Assembly (NCBI RefSeq): GCF_900199725.1
Contig: NZ_LT904904.1
Coordinates: 1,475,483-1,539,482 of the forward strand
Source of the DNA: Cytobacillus massiliigabonensis
Lineage (GTDB): Bacteria; Bacillota; Bacilli; Bacillales; Cytobacillaceae
Direction: 5' to 3'
Length of the DNA: 64,000 bases
Position numbers and translations under genes: made by a program. Below the pieces are notes generated by a model. That model searched no databases and was not told where the DNA came from. It saw only the letters and a program-made list of their open reading frames with translations. Shown piece after piece: positions 17,884-25,629 of the stretch (position 1 is the first letter of the stretch; every line of letters begins with the position of its first letter).

Positions 17884-19122
17884 ATGGATAATTCAAAAAA
17901 AAATTTAGTTTTATTTTGTATCCTTACTGCAGTGTTATTATTTATCGGAAGTATTTGTACTTCGCTGTTTGCAAATAACAATACTGTTATGCAGCGGTTT
18001 TATGAATATGCATCTTTAATTCAAGCAGTTCTTTTGTTATTTTTCTCGCTTTTTTTTAGTTTAAAAAGAAAAAATCCTTATATATTTGTTTTACTTCTGT
18101 ATCTTATTTTCTTTGGATTTCAGTTTTTAGTAATATTGAATGTAAAAATTGAAAAAGGAATCTTATTTTTGTTTGCAATCAATGTATTAGCTTCTATATT
18201 ATTGGTAAATTATCTAAGGACTTTGGAATTTCAGCTTAAACCTTTTACAAGTTCTTTACCTAAGCAGCTGGCTACACTTTTTTTACTTTTTATTTTTGAA
18301 ATAAGTGCTGCACTTTATGTCTTTATTGGTCCAAGTTTTATACACAAATTTGTATTTTCTATCTCAAACGAAATATACAATTTACTGCCATGGAACATGA
18401 TAACAAGCCTAGTCACATTGTGCGGAGCTCTATTCATTATAAAATTCTCGTTGAAAATGAATTTAAAAGAATTTTTACAGAACATAGGCATTCTTTCTAA
18501 AAAAGATTTGAGGACGGGGATTTTTGTTTTTATTTCTATTTTAATCTTTATTCAAAGTGCAGGAATCTTCGTAAGCTTATTTTTAGACTATCCCTACTCT
18601 TTAAAAAACTTTAGGTTTACCTCTTGGCATGAATGGTTTCTTTCACTTATAGATTTATTTGGCGTTGGATTTTATGAAGAGATTGTCTTTAGGGGATTCT
18701 TATTCTATACATTATGCTGTGCGGTCAATATAAATAAAAAGCCATTATTTCATTTTATATTTGTCATTGCATTATCCCAATCACTTTTTAGTCTCTCCCA
18801 TCTTCCGCGAATGTTAATACATTTTGATTTACCGATAAGTGAAATAATTATTGGTTTAATCCATTATTTTATAATGGGAGTTTTTTTCGTGATTTGTTAT
18901 ATTCGAACAAAAAGCATTTATGCAGCTATATTTATTCATACATTAGTGAATTTCAGTACACCTATTTATAATAGTGGATACCCTCTCGGTTTTCTAGCTG
19001 ACTCAAAATCTTTACTCATTCTTTTTGTCATCACATTATTGATTTTATGGGATTGCTTCCCTAAATTTAATAAAAGGAAAGTTTACAATAGTACACCTAC
19101 AAAGGGCCATAGTAACTCTTAA
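17884..19122 (+). CDS. CPBP family intramembrane metalloprotease
   Basis: 412 aa with many hydrophobic helices throughout. The C-terminal third has the CPBP/Abi signature: EEIVFRGFLFY (EExxxR), then SLFSLSHLPR and IFIHTLVNFSTP supplying the conserved His residues. The N-terminal half is a variable membrane domain. Family members process prenylated or other membrane substrates, or confer self-immunity to bacteriocins; no bacteriocin gene is visible nearby. GGAGGAAAC precedes the ATG. Base composition is AT-richer than its neighbours, which may indicate separate ancestry. Confidence 0.82.
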   Translation: MDNSKKNLVLFCILTAVLLFIGSICTSLFANNNTVMQRFYEYASLIQAVLLLFFSLFFSLKRKNPYIFVLLLYLIFFGFQFLVILNVKIEKGILFLFAINVLASILLVNYLRTLEFQLKPFTSSLPKQLATLFLLFIFEISAALYVFIGPSFIHKFVFSISNEIYNLLPWNMITSLVTLCGALFIIKFSLKMNLKEFLQNIGILSKKDLRTGIFVFISILIFIQSAGIFVSLFLDYPYSLKNFRFTSWHEWFLSLIDLFGVGFYEEIVFRGFLFYTLCCAVNINKKPLFHFIFVIALSQSLFSLSHLPRMLIHFDLPISEIIIGLIHYFIMGVFFVICYIRTKSIYAAIFIHTLVNFSTPIYNSGYPLGFLADSKSLLILFVITLLILWDCFPKFNKRKVYNSTPTKGHSNS

Positions 19123-19148
19123 ATTTAGATATATTGAAAATCAAAAAG

Positions 19149-19178
19149 TTGACATTGAAAATCATTATCAATTACTAT
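19149..19178 (+). promoter_or_regulatory. Promoter with embedded Fur box upstream of the heme monooxygenase gene
   Basis: TTGACA (19149-19154) and TACTAT (19173-19178), 18-bp spacing. The spacer holds TGAAAATCATTATCA (19156-19170), one mismatch from the Fur consensus TGATAATNATTATCA. Repressor binding there would block RNA polymerase, giving iron-repressed expression. Confidence 0.85.
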
Positions 19179-19209
19179 AGAGGTATTACTAGTAATTGGA
19201 GATGATCTA

Positions 19210-19539
19210 ATGTTTGTCCAAATGAAAAAAATTCTTGTAACTGAAGGAAATTCTGAGCAAGTTGTTAACCGCTTTGGTGGTCAAGGAATTATTGAGAAAC
19301 AAGAAGGCTTTATTGATTCCACGGTAATGGTGAAGAAAAGCCGCCGAGGGGATGAAGAGGTAATAGTGATGATTCGCTGGGAGTCTGAGGAGTTTTGGAA
19401 GAAGTGGGAGAAGAGTGAAGAGCATATCGCTGGACACAAGGCAAACCTTGGTAAACCAAAGCCAGAATATATCGTTAGTTCTGAAGGCGGATTATATGAA
19501 GTAAAAGCAGTTAAAAACGCAGTTCAGCAGCAAGTATAA
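19210..19539 (+). CDS. Heme-degrading monooxygenase, IsdG/HmoA family
   Basis: 109 aa, a single antibiotic-biosynthesis-monooxygenase (ABM) ferredoxin-like domain. ESEEFWKKWEKSEEHIAGHK contains the Trp and His residues that shape the heme site in IsdG-type enzymes. The predicted reaction is oxidative opening of heme to release iron. A Fur box in the promoter agrees with a role in iron acquisition. No heme transporter is adjacent. Whether the B. subtilis orthologue is HmoA or HmoB cannot be settled here. Confidence 0.85.
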   Translation: MFVQMKKILVTEGNSEQVVNRFGGQGIIEKQEGFIDSTVMVKKSRRGDEEVIVMIRWESEEFWKKWEKSEEHIAGHKANLGKPKPEYIVSSEGGLYEVKAVKNAVQQQV

Positions 19540-19577
19540 AAAAAATCTCAGGCTAAACTTACTTGCCTGAGATTTTT
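19540..19577. terminator. Bidirectional terminator
   Basis: AAAAAATCTCAGGC pairs perfectly with GCCTGAGATTTTTT around an 11-nt loop; it serves the converging heme monooxygenase and lipoprotein genes. Confidence 0.92.
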
Positions 19578-19582
19578 TCTTT

Positions 19583-20554
19583 TTATTCTATTTTCCCGTT
19601 TTTTAATACTAAATCCCAATTCTTTCCGCCATCATTTGACTCATACACATCGTTTAAATAGGTCGCAAAGGAAATTGTCCCGTTATTCTTTGGATTCACA
19701 GCAATAAATGTAACAGGGTTATCATAATTTAAGAAAGGTATTTCCAGCTGAACGGCTTGCTTCGTATTAATATCCATTCGATAAAAAAGCACTTTGTTAT
19801 CCTCTACCGCTGAAAAATAAAGGTTTTCTTCCGAAAATGCCAATGCTGTCGTCATAAAAGGGGCGGTTACCATCTTCATATTTTCCCCTTTATCTTCGGA
19901 CATAAAAATGCCGCTTCTAGTAGACATTGCCATCTTGCTGCTGTTCGTAGGATGCGAAGCAATCATGCCTAGCGTATCCGCATCAAACCCATTTAATGCA
20001 ACTGGGTTCCACGATTTTCCGTCATCTTCTGAAAGGTAGACGCCTAACCCAAGCTCTGAATTTTCCTTTTGATTGATTATATAAATCGAATTTGTCCCAT
20101 AGCCTTTTGATAAAAATTGAAAATTGCTTTCCCCGTAAAAAGCGAGTTTTTCAAGTGTAGCCCCTTTGTCAGCACTTTTTACTAACCCAAGCGGTGATTT
20201 TAAATCGGAGTTTTCTTCTGGACTGCCGCTCGCATAAAATCCATCCTCACTTGCCTGAAAACCCATGTATTCATGTTTTTGAGAGGATCCTTCAAGCCAG
20301 CCCTCTTCTGTGAAAATCTTTACTCCTTGATGTGAAGCAATATATAGCCCCTCATCATTTCCCGGATACCCTAACCCATTAATGCGTTCAAGACGCTGGG
20401 GAGATGCCTTTTGGATTTCAAATTTACTCACCTGAACCGGTTCACTTTTTTTGCTGGGCTGTGCTTTTTCCGGTTGGTCTCCGTTCGAACAGCCTGCCAT
20501 CAATAGGGAGAATCCAATCATACATGGCAGAAATAACTTTTTTAATCCATTCAT
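19583..20554 (-). CDS. Lipoprotein with BNR/sialidase-like repeats (F510_1955 family-like)
   Basis: 323 aa. The signal peptide ends in a lipobox LLMAGCS, so it is probably anchored on the outer face of the membrane. Several Asp-box-like repeats (SEDDGKSWNPVA, SEDKGENMKMV, SNDGGKNWDLV) indicate a beta-propeller of the sialidase/WD40-like YVTN type. No sialidase catalytic residues can be assigned, so an enzymatic role is doubtful. GGAGTG precedes the ATG. It is flanked by unrelated single-gene units. Confidence 0.75.
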   Translation of the reverse strand: MNGLKKLFLPCMIGFSLLMAGCSNGDQPEKAQPSKKSEPVQVSKFEIQKASPQRLERINGLGYPGNDEGLYIASHQGVKIFTEEGWLEGSSQKHEYMGFQASEDGFYASGSPEENSDLKSPLGLVKSADKGATLEKLAFYGESNFQFLSKGYGTNSIYIINQKENSELGLGVYLSEDDGKSWNPVALNGFDADTLGMIASHPTNSSKMAMSTRSGIFMSEDKGENMKMVTAPFMTTALAFSEENLYFSAVEDNKVLFYRMDINTKQAVQLEIPFLNYDNPVTFIAVNPKNNGTISFATYLNDVYESNDGGKNWDLVLKNGKIE

Positions 20555-20723
20555 TCTTTTTCACTCCAACTGCTGAATAGTCTTATATGTCTTCCCCAAT
20601 AGTAACGGAAAATGGGAGACAGAAGCAAAGGATACATCCTAAAAAAGGATTGAATATACACATAAGCCTATACAAGTTCCCGATGACACACATAATTTAT
20701 TACAAGAAGGGAGGCAGAAGTTT

Positions 20724-20873
20724 ATGCCATATCCATACACATACGGTTGTCCGCCACCCCCATGTCCTGCTCCCTATTATGGTGGAGGCGGTTTCTGGTT
20801 AGCTCTCGCGGTTGTGCTCTTAATTTTACTGCTCGTCTTTGGCGGATGGTTTTATTACAGCGGGAATTGTTAA
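20724..20873 (+). CDS. YjcZ-like small membrane protein
   Basis: 49 aa: Pro/Tyr/Gly-rich N-terminus (MPYPYTYGCPPPPCPAPYYG), one helix (FWLALAVVLLILLLVFGGWF) and a short tail ending YYSGNC. This layout matches the YjcZ/sporulation-associated small protein group of bacilli. AAGGGAGGC is about 9 bp before the ATG and a terminator follows closely. A longer overlapping frame in another phase (from 20587) has no SD and is rejected. Confidence 0.75.
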   Translation: MPYPYTYGCPPPPCPAPYYGGGGFWLALAVVLLILLLVFGGWFYYSGNC

Positions 20874-20875
20874 TG

Positions 20876-20906
20876 AAAGCTTATGCTATTCTTGCATAAG
20901 CTTTCT
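20876..20906 (+). terminator. Terminator after the YjcZ-like gene
   Basis: AAAGCTTATGC pairs with GCATAAGCTTT around a 7-nt loop; short T-containing tail. Confidence 0.75.
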
Positions 20907-21091
20907 GTTTGAGCAAGAGCAAAAAAGTATAACATTTTTAAAATTTGAGAACTATTCTGAGGCAGTCAAGTCCATACGGAGCTGAGCAAGTTGCTTGCGC
21001 TTTCAGTTATTATTAATAGAAATTTCCGAAAAGTTACTTTATAATATAGCTGTAATTAGTTTAGAGGGGAACACAATAAGGAGGAAGATGG

Positions 21092-22888
21092 ATGACTGCA
21101 ACTACATATTCACCGGTATGGGATTTGGATGTCTTTTTTAAAGGTGGAAGTTCTTCCGAAGCATTTCTCACACATTTGAAAGAAACAAAAGAAAGAATAA
21201 ATGATTTTGAAACGAGCGTACATAACTGGGAACAAACGAAAACCATATCTGATCAGGAAGAAATCATAAGTTTAATGGAGAAATTTCAATTTGTATTGAA
21301 AAAGCTGCGTGAAGCAGCAGCTTTTGTCAGCTGTTTACAGGCTCAGGATACAGGAGACAAGAAAGCTGCTGAACACCGGGCAGCCATCACCCAATTGAGT
21401 GCAGCCTTCATGTCCGTTCTTACATTATTTGATGAAAAGCTTACAAGCTATGATTCTGATGTATGGGCAGAATTAGTTGAAACAACTGGTCTTAAGGAAT
21501 TGGCATTTGTTCTTACTGAACGACGGAAAATGGCTGCTGAAAAGCTATCTAAAGAGGAAGAAAACCTAATTAATGCTCTTGGGGTTGATGGCTACCATAG
21601 CTGGAGCCAGCTTTATGATTTAATTGTTGGGAATATTAAAATTCCTTTTAGCGAGAATGGAGAGGAAAAGAGCTTATCTGTCGGTCAAGCTGCTAATAAA
21701 TTTTCAAGCTCTGACAGAACCATTCGAAAAGAAATGTTTGCTAAATGGGAAGAGGCTTGGAAAGGGCAATCAGATTATTTATCGAAGACGCTCAACCACT
21801 TAGCAGGCTTTAGATTGAATGTATATAAACAGCGCGGCTGGGAGGATGTTTTAAAGGAACCGCTTGATATCAATCGAATGACAAAAGAAACACTTAACAC
21901 AATGTGGGATGTTATTTCTAAAAATAAACAGCCGCTTGTGAAGTTTTTAAATAGGAAGGCAGAGCTTCTCGGACTAGAAAAGCTAAGCTGGTATGATTTA
22001 GATGCACCTATTGATCAAACAGAATCAAAGGTATCCTATCAAGAAGGTGCTGAATTTATTTTAGAACAGTTTTCTCACTTCGGTGATGAAATGACTTCAT
22101 TTGCTAGAATGGCTTTTGAGGATAAATGGATTGAAGCTGAAGATCGGCCAGGGAAATCACCAGGGGGCTTCCATACGTATTTCCCTGAAAGCAGTCAATC
22201 AAGAATATTTATGACCTATTCTGGAACACCATCTAACATATCGACGTTAGCTCACGAGCTTGGACATGGATTTCACACATATGCCATGAGAGATCTTCAT
22301 CTTTTAAATCGCAATTATGCGATGAATGTAGCAGAGACTGCATCAACCTTAGCAGAAATGATTGTATCTGATGCCTCCGTAAAAAATGCGAAAACGGAGC
22401 AGGAGAAAATCACGCTTCTTGAAGACAAAGTGCAGCGTTCTGTTGCCCTGTTAATGAATATTCACGCTCGGTTCTTATTTGAAACCCGATTCTATGAAGA
22501 GAGGAAAAACGGGACTGTTAGTACAGAAAAATTGAATTTATTGATGGAGGAAGCGCAGAAAGAAGCATACGGAAATGCACTTGATGAATACCATCCATTG
22601 TTCTGGGGCTCTAAAATGCATTTCTATATTACAGGTGTGCCATTTTATAACTTCCCATATACTTTTGGCTACCTTTTCTCGCTCGGCATTTATGCAAAAG
22701 CACTGGAAGAAGGAAAAGGCTACGAAGAAAAGTATATTGCTTTGTTAAAGGATACGGCATCAATGACCGTCGAGGATCTCGCAATGAAGCATTTAAACGT
22801 CGATTTAACGAAGCCAGATTTCTGGGAAAAAGCCGTACAATTATGTATAGATGATGTAGAAGAGTTTTTAAAGCTAACAGCTAAATAA
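21092..22888 (+). CDS. pepF: Oligoendopeptidase F, M3 family
   Basis: 598 aa, cytoplasmic. The zinc motif HELGH is at residues 388-392 within STLAHELGHGFHTYAM, with the third ligand Glu in the NVAETASTLAEM helix. The N-terminal oligoendopeptidase domain spans about residues 100-190. It cleaves short peptides and can process signal-peptide fragments. Single gene between two terminators; GGAGG precedes the ATG. Confidence 0.93.
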   Translation: MTATTYSPVWDLDVFFKGGSSSEAFLTHLKETKERINDFETSVHNWEQTKTISDQEEIISLMEKFQFVLKKLREAAAFVSCLQAQDTGDKKAAEHRAAITQLSAAFMSVLTLFDEKLTSYDSDVWAELVETTGLKELAFVLTERRKMAAEKLSKEEENLINALGVDGYHSWSQLYDLIVGNIKIPFSENGEEKSLSVGQAANKFSSSDRTIRKEMFAKWEEAWKGQSDYLSKTLNHLAGFRLNVYKQRGWEDVLKEPLDINRMTKETLNTMWDVISKNKQPLVKFLNRKAELLGLEKLSWYDLDAPIDQTESKVSYQEGAEFILEQFSHFGDEMTSFARMAFEDKWIEAEDRPGKSPGGFHTYFPESSQSRIFMTYSGTPSNISTLAHELGHGFHTYAMRDLHLLNRNYAMNVAETASTLAEMIVSDASVKNAKTEQEKITLLEDKVQRSVALLMNIHARFLFETRFYEERKNGTVSTEKLNLLMEEAQKEAYGNALDEYHPLFWGSKMHFYITGVPFYNFPYTFGYLFSLGIYAKALEEGKGYEEKYIALLKDTASMTVEDLAMKHLNVDLTKPDFWEKAVQLCIDDVEEFLKLTAK

Positions 22889-22930
22889 AATGATAAAAGC
22901 CGCACTCACGGGTGCGGCTTTTATCATTTT
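22887..22930. terminator. Bidirectional terminator between pepF and pssA
   Basis: Perfect 18-bp inverted repeat with core AAAAGCCGCAC/GTGCGGCTTTT and a 6-nt loop, with U-tracts in both directions. Confidence 0.93.
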
Positions 22931-23468
22931 ATACTTTTCTTAACTTAAACGGACTGACCATTAAAAAGGAAAGAATGATCATCATAAATAAGAAAAATTG
23001 GGCTGGAAAGTAAGGAATAGCAAGGTAGCTCAAGGTAGTAAGACATCCTGCAGCAGTTATCGGAAGACCTGTAAAATATCCATTATTATCGCTAATATTA
23101 AAGCGAGCAAGGCGGAAAGCACCACAGCCAATGTAAAAAATAGTGAAAAATGCGCCTGGATCACCAAATTCAAATAAAATTCCTTGATATATTAATAGTG
23201 CAGGGGCAACGCCAAATGATATAATATCACTCATGGAATCTAATTGCTTGCCCAGCTCCGATTCAATGTTAAGCTTGCGTGCAACCATGCCATCAAACCG
23301 ATCGGCTAAAGCGGCAATAAAAATAAGCAGCAAACTTAATTCAAGATTTCCTTTTAAGGTAAAAATGATTGCAAAGCCGCCGAGTGATAAATTTGCTAAA
23401 GTTAATACATTAGCTGTCTGTGCTTTTAATTTCTTAATCGTTTGATCAAGTATATCGGATAAAAACAT
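22929..23468 (-). CDS. pssA: CDP-diacylglycerol-serine O-phosphatidyltransferase
   Basis: 179-aa integral membrane enzyme with about six helices. The CDP-alcohol phosphotransferase signature D-x2-DG-x2-AR-x8-G-x3-D-x3-D is visible from DRFDGMVARKL to DSMSD (about residues 56-83). It makes phosphatidylserine from CDP-diacylglycerol and serine. psd, the next step, is divergently placed 150 bp away, so the phosphatidylethanolamine branch is complete here. GAGGTG precedes the ATG. Confidence 0.95.
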   Translation of the reverse strand: MFLSDILDQTIKKLKAQTANVLTLANLSLGGFAIIFTLKGNLELSLLLIFIAALADRFDGMVARKLNIESELGKQLDSMSDIISFGVAPALLIYQGILFEFGDPGAFFTIFYIGCGAFRLARFNISDNNGYFTGLPITAAGCLTTLSYLAIPYFPAQFFLFMMIILSFLMVSPFKLRKV

Positions 23469-23621
23469 TCACGGAACACCTCATTTGTTTAGAAGAAACG
23501 CATACTAAAAATAAGTTCATTAAACGGTATTTATTTGTGGATATAATTAATAGTATTTAATTTTATAGCTTTTATGACTATACGTAAAGAGTAAATTTAC
23601 ACTAAAATGGAGGCGGAATTT

Positions 23622-24419
23622 TTGATTCAATCCTTTTATAGACTGATGATTGAACTGACAAATGGAAAATGGACTTCAAGCGTATTGAAAAGATTTGCAC
23701 TTTCGAAGGTGAGTCGTTTTTTTATCCCATCCTTTGCGAAGCTGTATCAAATTAATGAAAGTGAAATGGAAAAAAAACTTAAAGACTATCCTACTTTACA
23801 TGACTTTTTCACCCGAAAGCTTAAAGCCGGGGCAAGAATGCCAGATCAGAATCCACAAGCAGTTAGCAGTCCAGTAGATGCTGTGATTGAAGATATAGGC
23901 ATTATTGAGCCAAGCCATATCATCACTGTAAAAGGAAAGAAGTATTCTATTAAAGAAATGTTAGGTAATGATGAGAAGCTCGAAAAGTATTCTGGCGGGC
24001 ATTATATGATTTTTTATCTTAGTCCAAGCCATTATCATCGAATCCATAGTCCTGTGTCAGGAAAAATTGTTGATCAATGGACCTTAGGCAGGAAATCCTA
24101 TCCAGTTAATAAATACGGATTAAAATACGGAAAAGATTCATTATCAAAAAATTATCGAAAAATTACAGAGGTTAAACACGATGGCGGCAGATTTCTATCG
24201 ATTGTGAAGGTTGGAGCAATGTTTGTTAATTCGATCGAAGTCATTCATGAAGGGGATGAATTAGTAAAAGGGAATGAAATGGCTTACTTTTCCTTTGGCT
24301 CAACAGTCGTGCTGCTTTTTGAAAAAAACAGTTTCAAGCCATTGCCTTCCATTCATGTGCCGTATGATGTAAACGTTGGAGACTGTATCGGATACGTCTC
24401 TCCGGATAGAGTAAACTAA
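23622..24419 (+). CDS. psd: Phosphatidylserine decarboxylase proenzyme
   Basis: 265 aa. The YFSFGSTVVLLFEK segment holds the Gly-Ser-Thr self-cleavage site that forms the pyruvoyl group, giving a large beta and a small alpha subunit. YLSPSHYHRIHSPVSG is the conserved active-site region. The TTG at 23622 (MIQSFYRLMIELTNG) is preferred: GGAGG is 8 bp before it, and the ATG at 23607 overlaps that SD. It converts phosphatidylserine to phosphatidylethanolamine; pssA is divergent. Confidence 0.93.
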   Translation: MIQSFYRLMIELTNGKWTSSVLKRFALSKVSRFFIPSFAKLYQINESEMEKKLKDYPTLHDFFTRKLKAGARMPDQNPQAVSSPVDAVIEDIGIIEPSHIITVKGKKYSIKEMLGNDEKLEKYSGGHYMIFYLSPSHYHRIHSPVSGKIVDQWTLGRKSYPVNKYGLKYGKDSLSKNYRKITEVKHDGGRFLSIVKVGAMFVNSIEVIHEGDELVKGNEMAYFSFGSTVVLLFEKNSFKPLPSIHVPYDVNVGDCIGYVSPDRVN

Positions 24420-24451
24420 AAAAGAAAAAGCCCTGTTTGGGCTTGTATATT

Positions 24452-24592
24452 TTATGAAGAGACTTTTATTCTATGAGATAATGAGCGTCTGTGAATTTCT
24501 GTTTCTATAAGGCGGATGAAATCGGGACTTAGTTTCAGTTCTCTTGCTTTATGATACGATTCAATTAATAATTCGTCCGATAGCTTGCGCAT
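24452..24592 (-). CDS. sda: Sda, checkpoint inhibitor of sporulation initiation
   Basis: 46 aa beginning [20 protein letters not shown], followed by [18 protein letters not shown]: the two-helix hairpin of Sda, which binds histidine kinases of the phosphorelay (KinA) and blocks sporulation when replication is disturbed. GGAGGTG lies 9 bp before the chosen ATG; another ATG six bases upstream is too close. It lies between psd and yqeG, consistent with its B. subtilis position upstream of yqeG. DnaA boxes upstream fit the known DnaA control. Confidence 0.93.
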   Translation of the reverse strand: MRKLSDELLIESYHKARELKLSPDFIRLIETEIHRRSLSHRIKVSS

Positions 24593-24715
24593 GTCCATTC
24601 ACCTCCATAAAGAATATAAAAGTTTGATTCTATTTACGCTTCTTCATACATATAATGTAGTTTCTATGTTGTACTCCTACTCTAGCAAAAATAAACGGTT
24701 AGAACAACCGTTCTG

Positions 24716-24814
24716 TTATCCACAGTATTTAGTGGATAACTTGTGGTTAAGTTGTTTATAAAATTTAGAAAAGTATATAAATGGGTGTGGTTCATGTGAA
24801 TAAAGTTATCCACA
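24716..24814. promoter_or_regulatory. DnaA-box cluster upstream of sda
   Basis: Perfect TTATCCACA boxes are at 24716-24724 and 24806-24814 (plus strand). Single-mismatch boxes on the minus strand are at 24731-24739 (TTATCCACT) and 24742-24750 (TTAACCACA). DnaA is known to activate sda in B. subtilis, coupling it to replication state. Confidence 0.85.
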
Positions 24815-24875
24815 GGCAGGAGTGCGAAGAATATTGTCGAAAAATTTTTCCATTAAAAAGGATATACTATACTTA

Positions 24876-25021
24876 TTAGGCGCTTTCGCTTTTCGTATTG
24901 TCTAGCTGCAGCGCCTAGGGGCTCTCGGGTCTAAGCCAATCCGTCCAGAAGGTTAAAGAACAACCTTCCAGCCGGCTTGTCTTATGCTTGTCGCCCCTGA
25001 ACAAGGCGCTTTCGCTTTTCG
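24876..25021 (+). repeat. Intergenic repeat family A, copy 2 (near full length)
   Basis: Runs from GGCGCTTTCGCTTTTCG and GTCTAGCTGCAGCGCCTA through GGGTCTAAGCCAATCC, a GAAGGTTAAAG/CAACCTTC hairpin and CTTATGCTTGTCGCCCCTGA to another GGCGCTTTCGCTTTTCG. The two identical 17-bp ends flank the unit as direct repeats. Confidence 0.85.
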
Positions 25022-25110
25022 TAATTGATAGAACATCTATAATTAGTTATGATTGTTAAGAAAAATGGACGATTGATTATAATTTAGAATGTAACTGAGG
25101 TGTGAATATA

Positions 25111-25626
25111 GTGTTAAAGCAATTTTTGCCGGATCAGCATGCAAAAAGTATTTTTGAAATAACTCCTGAATTTTTAAAGGAAAAAGGTATTAAGGGAATC
25201 ATTACTGATTTAGATAATACATTGGTCGAATGGGATCGCCCAAATGCTACGCCAAAATTAATTAAATGGTTTGAAGAAATGAAACACAGCAATGTGAAAA
25301 TTACGATTGTTTCAAATAATAATGAGGACCGTGTTAGGTCTTTTTCAGACCCGTTAAATATTCCGTTTATCCCTGCAGCAAGGAAGCCATTAGGACGAGC
25401 ATTTAATCGGGCGCTGAGGGAGATGGGGCTTGCAAAGGAAGAAACCGTTGTGATTGGCGATCAATTATTAACTGACGTACTCGGAGGGAATCGCAGTGGA
25501 TTCCGGACAATACTTGTTGTTCCTGTTGCACAAACAGACGGATTTATGACCCGTTTTAATCGAAAAGTAGAAAGACACATATTAAATTGGTTCCGAAAAA
25601 AAGGAATGATCCAATGGGAGGATTAA
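25111..25626 (+). CDS. yqeG: YqeG, HAD-IIIA family phosphatase
   Basis: 171 aa. HAD motif I is DLDNTLVEWD (both Asp present), motif II is IVSNNNEDRV, and motif IV region VIGDQLLTDVLGG. The protein is soluble; the substrate is unknown. The GTG at 25111 (MLKQFLPDQ) is preferred over 25102 because GAGGTG then has 8-bp spacing. It heads the yqeG-yqeH-aroE-yqeI-nadD-yqeK-rsfS-yqeM run, whose members serve ribosome assembly and cofactor synthesis. Confidence 0.92.
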   Translation: MLKQFLPDQHAKSIFEITPEFLKEKGIKGIITDLDNTLVEWDRPNATPKLIKWFEEMKHSNVKITIVSNNNEDRVRSFSDPLNIPFIPAARKPLGRAFNRALREMGLAKEETVVIGDQLLTDVLGGNRSGFRTILVVPVAQTDGFMTRFNRKVERHILNWFRKKGMIQWED

Positions 25627-25629
25627 TAA

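Noticed and set aside
20587..20802. 71-aa frame overlapping the YjcZ-like gene
   Set aside because: No SD, and the overlapping YjcZ-like frame has a good SD, a typical composition and a terminator.
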